From Methanosarcinaceae archaeon (lineage in GTDB: Archaea > Halobacteriota > Methanosarcinia > Methanosarcinales > Methanosarcinaceae): DNA of 16,737 nt. The stretch spans positions 1 through 16,737 of the forward strand of contig JAFGOO010000145.1 of NCBI GenBank assembly GCA_016926455.1. Direction: 5' to 3'. Each line of letters begins with the position of its first letter. The first letter of the stretch is position 1. Both the position numbers and the translations under genes were made by a program. Shown here in pieces: positions 1-6,376 of the stretch. The notes under the pieces are model-generated. The model saw only the letters and a program-made list of their open reading frames with translations, was not told the origin of the DNA and did no database searches.

Positions 1-1076
1 AACAAGGATTGAAACATTAATGAACTTAGTGGACGCACATTGCACAACTAATTCGCAAGCAATATCCACTAAAACAAGGATTGAAACATTAATGAACTTA
101 GTGGACGCACATTGCACAACTATATTCGCAAGCAATATCCACTAAAACAAGGATTGAAACAATGATCCCAACAGCAAACCCATTCAAAATATTGGATTCG
201 CAAGCAATATCCACTAAAACAAGGATTGAAACTCGTCAAGCGCATTATCAATATATTCAGGAAGCGAATTCGCAAGCAATATCCACTAAAACAAGGATTG
301 AAACTGTTATAACTGCGGTGACCAGCTAAGCTGGTTATTATTCGCAAGCAATATCCACTAAAACAAGGATTGAAACCAGGTTGATGTTGTACAAATCGGT
401 GGTGTAACTCAGATTCGCAAGCAATATCCACTAAAACAAGGATTGAAACGATGATGGTGGTAAGTATTGCAGCCATTCGGTTACATTCGCAAGCAATATC
501 CACTAAAACAAGGATTGAAACTATCGCAAAGAGATACGAATGTTCATTGATAAGCGAATTCGCAAGCAATATCCACTAAAACAAGGATTGAAACTAGGGA
601 TACTTATTCCTATGTTGAACGGAAATGTGAATTCGCAAGCAATATCCACTAAAACAAGGATTGAAACAAGGAGTTAGCTGGTCATATGAAGTTCCGACGA
701 AGGATTCGCAAGCAATATCCACTAAAACAAGGATTGAAACTCAATCTCCGAAGCAAACACAAACTCAACATCAACAATTCGCAAGCAATATCCACTAAAA
801 CAAGGATTGAAACTTGATGTTGGTGCCTGTTGTGGGGGCTTCGACTAATTCGCAAGCAATATCCACTAAAACAAGGATTGAAACTATGTATAGGTGTATG
901 TATGGATGTATAGGTGTATATTCGCAAGCAATATCCACTAAAACAAGGATTGAAACGATGATGCCATAAACGAATTTTGTTCGTTTGGTTCTATTCGCAA
1001 GCAATATCCACTAAAACAAGGATTGAAACTATTATTCTCGAACACTGTTGATGCGTCTATAGATAATTCGCAAGCA
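1..1076 (+). CRISPR. CRISPR array, trailer end, 15 spacers
   Basis: Seen: 14 full, apparently identical 37-base repeats start at 51, 124, 196, 268, 340, 413, 485, 558, 631, 704, 777, 848, 920 and 993. Each begins ATTCGCAAGC and ends GGATTGAAAC. Bases 1-15 are the end of another repeat cut by the window edge; 1066-1076 are only the first 11 bases of a last repeat. The 15 spacers are 34-36 bases. Family knowledge: the ATTGAAAC end usually becomes the crRNA 5' handle, so transcription is inferred left to right, with the leader left of the window and the trailer at 1076. Similar 37-base repeats serve type I-B and III systems in Methanosarcina, but the type cannot be set here because no cas gene is present. 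Spacers 1 and 2 are nearly the same. The truncated last repeat joins a broken element gene directly. Open reading frames across this stretch are repeat read-through, not genes. Confidence 0.98.
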
Positions 1077-1315
1077 CACAACCACAAATCATCGAGACGC
1101 GCATTCTCAAGTTCCCTGAGCTCATCAGCAGAAGATCTAACGCGTTCTGTGAGTTCTGCAAGGCCCTTGGCCACAAGCTTGTAAGCCTGACCCTTCGAGC
1201 AACCTAATCGATAGGCAATTTCTTGAAACGTATAACAATCTTTACGAAGTTCTAAAGCACGATGTCTTTTTTCAGCTGTGGATACAGTGATACCATTTGT
1301 TTTAGAATTTTTCAT
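1077..1315 (-). pseudogene. Truncated HTH protein, terminase-small-subunit-like
   Basis: The minus-strand frame starts at ATG 1315, with GAGGGG as ribosome site 5 bases upstream. About 79 residues look genuine: a helix-turn-helix at roughly residues 28-52 (TFQEIAYRLGCSKGQAYKLV), then an ADELRELENARLDDLW segment. Phage HTH proteins related to terminase small subunits carry a very similar ADELR-LE-ARLD-L-LW stretch and normally continue for 60 or more residues. Here the coding sequence passes into the CRISPR repeat remnant at codon 80, and the frame then reads spacers and repeats down to 938. The C-terminal half is therefore missing and replaced by CRISPR-derived codons. The start lies 14 bases inside the preceding HTH gene. 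The terminase link rests on remembered motif similarity; DNA binding is the safer statement. Confidence 0.7.
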
Positions 1316-1490
1316 TGTTTCCCCTCTCTAAGTTTCCCACATACTCTGCATTGCGATGAGCTCTTAACACCTTTTGAATCGTATATACAGAAACACCCAA
1401 CTTACGAGCTACATCTTTCAAACAGCAACGATCCGCTTTACGGATGATGAGGTCGCGGTCTTCTCTGGTCAACTGTGAGTATGATTTCAT
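1302..1490 (-). CDS. Small helix-turn-helix protein
   Basis: 62 residues. Residues 6-45 form a homeodomain-like HTH of the type found in transposase and resolvase N-termini: LTREDRDLII, then CLKDVARKLGVSVYTIQKVL. The start codon overlaps the stop of the primase-helicase gene as ATGA, and a strong AGGAGGGG ribosome site lies 5 bases upstream, inside that gene, so translation is probably coupled. The C-terminal tail is short and charged, with no catalytic domain, so this is not a transposase. A role as a small DNA-binding regulator, or as a partner of the replication protein whose candidate origin lies about 275 bases upstream on the transcript, is inference. The next gene also encodes an HTH and starts inside this one. 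Confidence 0.75.
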   Translation of the reverse strand: MKSYSQLTREDRDLIIRKADRCCLKDVARKLGVSVYTIQKVLRAHRNAEYVGNLERGNNEKF

Positions 1491-4400
1491 ATTTTCCCCT
1501 CCTGTGCCAGCTTCTCCACAAGTTGTGATATCTCTCCAGGATTCTTGTAAACGTCCTTATGAGCCTTGCAGAAATCCCAACCTATCTTATCATACTCTAG
1601 GTTTCGTCGGTGTTCTCGCTGGTCAGATCTTCCACCGATGAATTGTTTGAGTTCTCTGATTTTCAAAGCTTGGTCTGGAGAATTTAAATCCAATTGTAAC
1701 AAGAACGAACTGTCACCCTGTGACACGTCAAAACACTCCTCTTGTATTGGGTTTCGACTATCAGTGTAACAAGGTAACAAGGTATTATCCCATTCTTCTT
1801 TTAACCCATTTTTATTTTCTTTTTCATTACCATCATTATTACTATTACCTATACAACAATGTTCTTTTTTACTTGTTACCTTGTTACAAGTGGTATCTTG
1901 TTCTTGTTTTTGTTGTAACAAGGTACTTTGATTACCTTGTGACAAATGTTTTACAATAGAACAGTTTTGCCAAACTCTTTTGCCTCTGTCAACCCCACTA
2001 CTAACTTGATAATCATCATATCCAAGTTTTCTAAACCGTTTAGCAAAGGTGTTCTCGTGTATTTTTTCGACACCTTGTTTCTTACACCACGAGACAAACT
2101 CCGCGTATAATACCGTTTTTTCGCACCCGTCCTCGGAATAAACAAGACTCGAATCCGCGAACGCCGCTATAGGATCACTATTTATTCGGTACATTTTGGC
2201 CACGTCTTCAACCGTGGCGTCATAAGAATATTTTCCATTTTCTAAAAGATGTTTTAGCGCAGGGAGTGCAATGTTTAGAAGTCCTGATAATTCTTTATCC
2301 GTGAACAGTTTAGACTTTAATTCAGGATCTTCTTTTCCAGTTCCACTGAACTTGTTAGGGAACCTTATTATTATCCATCTCCTGAAAAATGCAAAATCCT
2401 CACCCACGGGCACCGGAGGCAACCGGTTAGCACTAAATATAAACCTGGCAGTATTTTTAAAATCAAACGGAGGGCAATATATTTTCCTACCATTTACCTT
2501 GCCATCATCACCAATTGCTTGAAGAGTTACTTCGTTTTGGTAAATAGCCTGGCTTTTCAGATCTGGGGATTTATTAACAAGCTTACCATATAGTTCAGCC
2601 GCTGCATATTGACTTGATTCTAGTTTATGTAAAGACTGATGCGAACAGTTAGCTTCACCAACTAACTTGCCAACCAGATCAAGGAACACACTTTTACCAT
2701 TCCCACCATCACCAATGAGTAAAATCCCCTTCTGTATGCGTGTATCAGGTATGAGAGAGTATCCTAGAAACTCGAATAGAACCTTGTGATCGGTTTTATC
2801 CACTGCTTCATTAATATATCTTTGAATGTTTGGACACTTCGCAGAAGGATCATATTTCACTGGAATCTGCCGAATGAACATGTAATCAGGTGAATGTGGT
2901 AATAGTTTCCCCCTGGGGATATTATAAACTCCATTCAATAGACATATGTTCTCAGTGTCGTTTTTTATTGATTCTCGTGGGATATGTGCCACATCTTCAA
3001 GATATGTCAAAACGTCTGCAATATACCCGCTTGAAGGGTCACGACCGCATACACTTTTATACAGTTCTCTTATTTCTTTTCTTATTGGTAATGCGGTCTT
3101 GCGTGCTCCAATGTTCCGAAAAACACCATTTGAGTATAAGTAATACTCAATCGTGTCCTGCATAACGAATATGTGATGTTTATCCAGGATATCCTGTCCG
3201 CAATCTGCAGGAGTGTACCGATCGGTTTTAACGTTTGGTGATTTTTTGAGTGCTTTTAATCCAGGACTGAGTTCCTTAACCTTCTTTATTCCAAAAAAAG
3301 ACATCACGTTTTCAGTAGCAATTGCCTCTATAAGGTTTCCAGGTACGAAACTAAGCTCTTTCTGGATGAACTTGTTAGCAGCTTCAACCTTGTCAACGTA
3401 GTCCTCCGGAATAGCCTGTCTTTGGAGCTTAACATCCCAGACCCTTTTACCTTTCAGCTGAAGGACATCCTCTTTCGAGTGAGTTAAAAGATACTCAGCA
3501 AGATCTATCTTGTCTATACCCATAGGCTTTGGTAACTCGATTATTTCAGCTTTGATACCATTTTCCTCGAGTAGTTCAGCTGTTTTGAGTGCACCCTTCA
3601 GACCGGATTCGTTTTCTTCGTTGTCATTGATAATTCTGACAAGGTCCATATTTTTACACACTTCGATGGCATGCTCCGTGTCATGTGAGGATATCTGCGT
3701 TGTCACCGGTGATATACACGCTAGCCCTTCCTGGAGCAGACCAATGCAATCTGTTACACCTTCGGTTATGTACACAACCTTAGTCTTTTTTATAGAATCT
3801 TCACCATAGAAAACGGAATTATCAATATGGGGGCTGATATATGGCCTCTCTTCTGAGTACACCAGATGTTTGATGTACTTCCCCGAATGTTTGCCCTCGT
3901 GCCATTTTGGATCTCTGCCAATTGAGTATACCGGTTTCCCGTTTTTCCAATATGGAAAGATAATGCGGTCCCTATAGTGATCTTTTAATTTCCCTTTATC
4001 AGTGACCGTGAATAGGCCAGTAATCTTTAGTTGGTCTTCGTGGAAAAGGTCTTCAAGTTTTTTCTGCAGGTGACAGTTTTCAGGCGCATATCCAATCTTT
4101 AAGGTATCAATCGTCTCATCTGAAATGCCCCATTTAGACTGGATGTATTTTCTATGTTCTTGTGTGAGTTGAGAATGATAGAATTCAAAAATGAATTTAA
4201 GAATAGTATATAATTCGCCCCTCTCCCCATTATCTTTTATATCTCTGGATCCGAACTCAATTCCGGCATAATCGGCTGCGATCTTCACAATTGTCAGAAA
4301 GTCATTTTTGATATCAAGTCCTTCGGATTCTGCAATCCATGTGTAGATATCTCCTCCTGTGCCAGTTGCGAAATTTGTGTATAATTGCTTTTCGGGATCG

Positions 4401-4573
4401 ACAACCATGGACGCCCCTGATTTAGAACTTGCAGACGTTGCGCCTCTATACACTTTTCCATGCCTTTTTAGTGATATTGTCTGGCCAATGTATTGAACAA
4501 TATCGGTGTTCAGTTTGATATATTCTGCATAGGCTCGTAAACTACTGGCGGGTGATTCATCTAAAACACTCAT
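1487..4573 (-). CDS. DnaG-type primase fused to D5/P4-type SF3 helicase
   Basis: 1028 residues, probably the element's replication initiator: primer synthesis and origin unwinding in one chain. Visible order: residues 23-105 match the DnaG N-terminal zinc domain fold (DIVQYI, SLKRHGKVYRG, DPEKQLY, GTGGD, ADYAGI) but lack its Cys/His ligands; 125-260 resemble the DnaG catalytic core (RDRIIFPYW); 265-365 are a TOPRIM domain with ITEGVTD, the acidic NDNEENESG and DLAEYL; 465-600 are a D5-N-like region; Walker A GDGGNGKS is at 621-628; a Walker B-like segment lies near 670; the sensor FIFSAN ends at N716; arginine-finger candidates R731/R732 are in FFRRW; a winged-helix-like segment spans 820-852. 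Residues 875-955 are a Q/N/K/E-rich linker whose DNA carries repeated GTAACAAGGTA motifs. Start ATG 4573 has GGTGA 6 bases upstream. Such fusions are typical of viruses and integrative plasmids. Primase activity is uncertain because the zinc ligands are gone. Confidence 0.92.
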   Translation of the reverse strand: MSVLDESPASSLRAYAEYIKLNTDIVQYIGQTISLKRHGKVYRGATSASSKSGASMVVDPEKQLYTNFATGTGGDIYTWIAESEGLDIKNDFLTIVKIAADYAGIEFGSRDIKDNGERGELYTILKFIFEFYHSQLTQEHRKYIQSKWGISDETIDTLKIGYAPENCHLQKKLEDLFHEDQLKITGLFTVTDKGKLKDHYRDRIIFPYWKNGKPVYSIGRDPKWHEGKHSGKYIKHLVYSEERPYISPHIDNSVFYGEDSIKKTKVVYITEGVTDCIGLLQEGLACISPVTTQISSHDTEHAIEVCKNMDLVRIINDNEENESGLKGALKTAELLEENGIKAEIIELPKPMGIDKIDLAEYLLTHSKEDVLQLKGKRVWDVKLQRQAIPEDYVDKVEAANKFIQKELSFVPGNLIEAIATENVMSFFGIKKVKELSPGLKALKKSPNVKTDRYTPADCGQDILDKHHIFVMQDTIEYYLYSNGVFRNIGARKTALPIRKEIRELYKSVCGRDPSSGYIADVLTYLEDVAHIPRESIKNDTENICLLNGVYNIPRGKLLPHSPDYMFIRQIPVKYDPSAKCPNIQRYINEAVDKTDHKVLFEFLGYSLIPDTRIQKGILLIGDGGNGKSVFLDLVGKLVGEANCSHQSLHKLESSQYAAAELYGKLVNKSPDLKSQAIYQNEVTLQAIGDDGKVNGRKIYCPPFDFKNTARFIFSANRLPPVPVGEDFAFFRRWIIIRFPNKFSGTGKEDPELKSKLFTDKELSGLLNIALPALKHLLENGKYSYDATVEDVAKMYRINSDPIAAFADSSLVYSEDGCEKTVLYAEFVSWCKKQGVEKIHENTFAKRFRKLGYDDYQVSSGVDRGKRVWQNCSIVKHLSQGNQSTLLQQKQEQDTTCNKVTSKKEHCCIGNSNNDGNEKENKNGLKEEWDNTLLPCYTDSRNPIQEECFDVSQGDSSFLLQLDLNSPDQALKIRELKQFIGGRSDQREHRRNLEYDKIGWDFCKAHKDVYKNPGEISQLVEKLAQEGKI
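1765..1943. repeat. Iteron-like GTAACAAGGTA cluster, candidate replication origin
   Basis: Exact copies of GTAACAAGGTA lie at 1766-1776, 1774-1784 and 1915-1925 (plus), with an inverted copy at 1877-1887. A one-mismatch inverted copy is at 1933-1943, and a partial copy at 1696-1706. Between the clusters, 1785-1870 is AT-rich and mostly pyrimidine on the plus strand, as expected of an unwinding element. The copies occur on both strands and encode different peptides (TLL and CNKVT), so the conservation is at DNA level rather than protein level. They fall in the non-conserved linker of the primase-helicase gene. Origin function is inferred from the arrangement only. Confidence 0.6.
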
Positions 4574-4641
4574 CTACACTCACCACACCAAAAACAAAAA
4601 AGGAGTAACCGTTAGCAATAAATAGAATACGTACCTATAGG

Positions 4642-4657
4642 ATGTTAACCACAACAT
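4642..4657. promoter_or_regulatory. Inverted repeat upstream of primase-helicase gene
   Basis: ATGTT and AACAT arms flank a 6-base centre. The sequence contains GTTAACCA (4644-4651), also present at 7773-7780 in a perfect palindrome between the AbrB and RHH genes. It sits about 70 bases before the primase-helicase start, near a TATA-like AATAAAAG on the minus strand (about 4663-4670). A shared operator is inferred. Confidence 0.35.
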
Positions 4658-4678
4658 GCTTTTATTCCAACCACCCTT

Positions 4679-4695
4679 GGGGACCTTGTGTCCCC
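4679..4695. other. Perfect 6-bp hairpin GGGGAC/GTCCCC
   Basis: A GGGGAC-loop-GTCCCC hairpin with a 5-base loop lies in the 140-base gap between the four-cysteine gene and the primase-helicase gene. On the minus strand, which is the transcribed one, no U-run follows directly, but a T-rich tract comes at 4589-4603 (CCTTTTTTGTTTTTG) just before the primase ribosome site. It may be a processing or attenuation structure, or part of a terminator for the upstream operon. Confidence 0.3.
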
Positions 4696-4713
4696 ATACC
4701 CCTTTTTCCAGAT

Positions 4714-4959
4714 TCACCTTTCCTCAACTCCTATAGCTATGGGGACATCAGAGTTTTTAGAAAATTTCATCTCTGTAGGATGGTTTTTTGTGAAATTCCT
4801 AGCTTTGAACTTGCCACGCGCTGGGGTTGGGTCTGCGCCAAATCTGAAAGGCCAAAGTTCACATTTACTGGTACATTCTTTGACCTCCACGACGGACCTA
4901 TTACAACAGTCCAGGCAATTCTTACGAATGGCCTTCAAAAGTTCTGTCTTGGTGGTCAC
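4714..4959 (-). CDS. Small four-cysteine phage-type zinc protein
   Basis: 81 residues from a GTG start that overlaps the previous stop as GTGA, with AGGTGG about 7 bases upstream. The first half reads KAIRKNCLDCCNRS, then EVKECTSKCELWPFRFGADP. This matches a common prophage family with the pattern C-x2-C ... EV-x-C-x4-C-x-L-x-P-[FY]-R-x-G-x-x-P, presumed to bind one zinc ion. Its biochemical role is not established to my knowledge. It is the last gene of the AbrB / 62-residue / this-gene cluster, and its presence supports the viral or plasmid nature of the region. The C-terminal 35 residues are basic and unrecognised. Confidence 0.8.
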   Translation of the reverse strand: MTTKTELLKAIRKNCLDCCNRSVVEVKECTSKCELWPFRFGADPTPARGKFKARNFTKNHPTEMKFSKNSDVPIAIGVEER

Positions 4960-5144
4960 GGTTTCCCACCTGCGAGATCTATCACAGCTTTTGTAAGTCG
5001 TTTCTCAAACGGAGATCCGAATTTTAAAAAGTATTCCACAGAGCGGGGGTATCGTTCCTTGATAGATTGTGCCCATTGGGAACCGTTCTCCACGACGGTC
5101 GTGTTTCGTGTGGTATTTATAAGATTATTTCCAATACTAGTCAT
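4956..5144 (-). CDS. Hypothetical 62-residue protein
   Basis: I chose ATG 5144 because GGAG lies 8 bases upstream (AAAGGAGCTGCCCCAATG). The frame is open upstream to 5216, but that part overlaps the AbrB gene and has no ribosome site. The protein overlaps the AbrB stop by 8 bases and the following gene by 4. Its middle (SIKERYPRSVEYFLKFGSPF) and end (EKRLTKAVIDLAGGKP) look helical and mildly basic, with no cysteine motif and no membrane segment. I do not recognise a family. The tight coupling on both sides indicates a real gene. Confidence 0.6.
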   Translation of the reverse strand: MTSIGNNLINTTRNTTVVENGSQWAQSIKERYPRSVEYFLKFGSPFEKRLTKAVIDLAGGKP

Positions 5145-5385
5145 TGGGGCAGCTCCTTTTTTCAAAGGGTTGTTTACCGCACCCGGTTGCATGTGTCCGG
5201 CAAGACGTTGTTGCAACCGGGGTCATACCTATACTATTGCCGTCTCGTTCGAAGCTCATATACGTGCCACGGTTAATCCCCATGGCGTCACAGAACTTTG
5301 CAGGGATGACAATATTTTTACAGTTTGTCAAAGATTGTACTTTTCTGATGATCACGAATTCATCACCAAATTTATTTATTTTCAA
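5137..5385 (-). CDS. AbrB/SpoVT-type DNA-binding regulator
   Basis: 82 residues. The swapped-hairpin AbrB core is clear at residues 20-56: NIVIPAKFCDAMGINRGTYM, then SFERDGNSIGMTPV. After it comes a Cys-rich extension (SCRTHATGCGKQPFEKRSC) not usual for the family, which might bind a metal. The start codon is TTG and there is no ribosome site. A TATA-like box centred about 24 bases upstream suggests a leaderless transcript. It heads the cluster with the 62-residue and four-cysteine genes. A tandem 11-base repeat array lies about 85 bases upstream. This is one of two AbrB-type genes in the element and is probably a transcription or partition-type regulator. Confidence 0.75.
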   Translation of the reverse strand: MKINKFGDEFVIIRKVQSLTNCKNIVIPAKFCDAMGINRGTYMSFERDGNSIGMTPVATTSCRTHATGCGKQPFEKRSCPND

Positions 5386-5405
5386 TAAAGTCTATATTCT
5401 AAAGC

Positions 5406-5412
5406 CTTTTAA
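5406..5412 (-). promoter_or_regulatory. TATA-like box for the 82-residue AbrB gene
   Basis: TTAAAAG on the minus strand is centred about 24 bases before the TTG start at 5385, the spacing expected when an archaeal transcript begins at its start codon. Confidence 0.4.
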
Positions 5413-5467
5413 GTCTTTATCACTCAATTCTGGTAACAGATAGCGAAATTGCCATGTTGTAACGAAA

Positions 5468-5500
5468 GCTATACTTACGCTATACATACGCTACACAAAC
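5468..5500. repeat. Three tandem 11-base repeats, iteron or operator
   Basis: GCTATACTTAC, GCTATACATAC and GCTACACAAAC follow one another without gap (consensus GCTAYACWWAC). The period, close to one helical turn, puts each copy on the same DNA face, typical of iterons or cooperative operators. They lie in the 122-base gap between the very small genes and the AbrB gene; nothing else is seen in that gap except the TATA-like box at 5406. Confidence 0.6.
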
Positions 5501-5508
5501 GTAGTATA

Positions 5509-5586
5509 TCATCTCTTTATTGCCCTATGTCGCCTCCGGAACTCTCCAGATTTGATAGCTTTCTTGAATTCCATGCCGCAACTCAT
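5509..5586 (-). CDS. Possible 25-residue basic peptide
   Basis: The frame starts at an ATG that overlaps the previous stop as ATGA, with AGGTG 7 bases upstream. It encodes a short, strongly basic peptide beginning MSCGMEFKKAIKSGEF and ending in an arginine-rich RRRHRAIKR tail, then stops just before the tandem 11-base repeats. Coupling and composition suggest a nucleic-acid-binding peptide, but the length makes chance possible. No family is recognised. Confidence 0.35.
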   Translation of the reverse strand: MSCGMEFKKAIKSGEFRRRHRAIKR

Positions 5587-5738
5587 TCCTTCACACCTCG
5601 CATGTTCCTGGCCATATCCACCGCCATCTTAACAACTGGATTTGTCCTTGCATAATGTTGATAGAGCTCGTCATCACATGAAGCGACTTTTTCGATGAGT
5701 TGTTCTGGAGTAAGAGTTTTCGCGTCTGTAAGGTTCAT
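5583..5738 (-). CDS. Hypothetical 51-residue protein
   Basis: ATG 5738 has an AGAAGGTGA ribosome site that overlaps the stop codon of the zinc-ribbon gene; only 6 bases separate the two genes. The sequence (MNLTDAKTLTPEQLIEKVAS, then CDDELYQHYARTNPVVKMAV) is predicted mostly helical and acidic in its first half, ending with MARNMRGVKE. There is no membrane segment or cysteine motif, and no family is recognised. The ribosome site, the gene spacing and the ATGA link to the next small frame support real translation. Confidence 0.6.
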   Translation of the reverse strand: MNLTDAKTLTPEQLIEKVASCDDELYQHYARTNPVVKMAVDMARNMRGVKE

Positions 5739-5744
5739 TTTTAT

Positions 5745-6038
5745 TCACCTTCTCTTCTCTTTATATCTCCTCCTAAGCTCCGGCGCTTTAACTTTTCTTC
5801 TAAAAGTGTTCCGACAGCTGCAGCTGAAAGTCCCAACCACATCAAAGTTTTCCTTGATGGCTGTTTGAATACATCTGGCAAGGTTGCCACATTCAGGACA
5901 AAACAACTGTGTTTTGCGTTCTGTGTACCTGCAGAACCTCAAAACAAACTCATCAAATGTAATTGAAACGTCCACGTTTCCGCGTCTACGTGGATCATCC
6001 AATCGAATAATCCCTCTGTTTTCACATGCATGGACCAT
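5745..6038 (-). CDS. Zinc-ribbon-like small protein
   Basis: 97 residues, ATG at 6038 overlapping the previous stop by one base (TGATG), with GGGAGGG about 8 bases upstream. The middle carries two cysteine pairs, CPEC at 47-50 and CSC at 73-75, about 22 residues apart, plus C56; this fits a small zinc ribbon. The tail is very basic (FRRKVKAPELRRRYKEKRR), which suggests nucleic-acid binding. The N-terminal part (FDEFVLRFCRY) is unrecognised. It is the third gene of the operon led by the membrane protein. No specific function can be assigned. Confidence 0.65.
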   Translation of the reverse strand: MVHACENRGIIRLDDPRRRGNVDVSITFDEFVLRFCRYTERKTQLFCPECGNLARCIQTAIKENFDVVGTFSCSCRNTFRRKVKAPELRRRYKEKRR

Positions 6039-6376
6039 CAGTTCAACCCTCCCGCGTAGATCTCGATATTAGCCATTTCTTGGTTGGCCAATCTTTCATG
6101 GATTGAAGCTACTAGATCCGGACACCCATCAACATCGATCTTGAAGATATCCTCCAGAATACGCACCATCAGGTCACTCTCATTGATTACATCCCCTCGT
6201 AACTCATTTACTACACCGTTAACAAGGTCCTCTTCTGTAACTATCCCTTCAATATTCACCGTGTTGACGGTTTCCTTTGAGCAACTGCCATCATTGTACC
6301 TGAATTGTATATACTCGAAAGCCAGGTCCAGGTAAACACGGCCACCCAGCACAGGATCATTAACACATGCATACAT
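6038..6376 (-). CDS. Hypothetical protein, paralogue A of tandem pair
   Basis: 112 residues from ATG 6376, chosen because GGGGGAG lies about 6 bases upstream and because the resulting start (MYACVN) lines up with the neighbour's MFKCVN; a longer frame to 6418 is open. Shared with the next gene: CVN near the start, GGR-x-Y, EEDLV, a V-x-x-ELR segment, then DIFKIDVDGCPDLV near the end followed by a helix with RLA. It differs by an insertion after GGR and a short tail (IEIYAGGLN). The start overlaps the upstream paralogue by 17 bases. I recognise no family. An acidic DVDGCPD loop with one conserved cysteine is the most striking feature. Confidence 0.65.
   Translation of the reverse strand: MYACVNDPVLGGRVYLDLAFEYIQFRYNDGSCSKETVNTVNIEGIVTEEDLVNGVVNELRGDVINESDLMVRILEDIFKIDVDGCPDLVASIHERLANQEMANIEIYAGGLN

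Noticed and set aside
120..1004. Open reading frames across the CRISPR array encoding repeated FNPCFSGYCLRI or SILVLVDIACE
   Set aside because: They are translations of the 37-base repeat; repeat plus spacer is often 72 bases, a multiple of three, so the frame stays open by arithmetic. No ribosome site or protein logic.
1302..1490. Transposase fragment
   Set aside because: The HTH resembles transposase N-termini, but the gene is complete with its own start, stop and ribosome site, lies in the element's operon, and has no terminal inverted repeats around it.
4651..4690. An 11-codon minus-strand frame starting inside the GGGGAC hairpin
   Set aside because: Too short and its start lies in a stable hairpin; the hairpin itself is the more likely signal.
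4642..5388. A 248-codon plus-strand frame opposite the four-cysteine, 62-residue and AbrB genes
   Set aside because: The minus strand carries recognisable families with ribosome sites and coupled starts; the plus frame has no recognisable domain and is a shadow.
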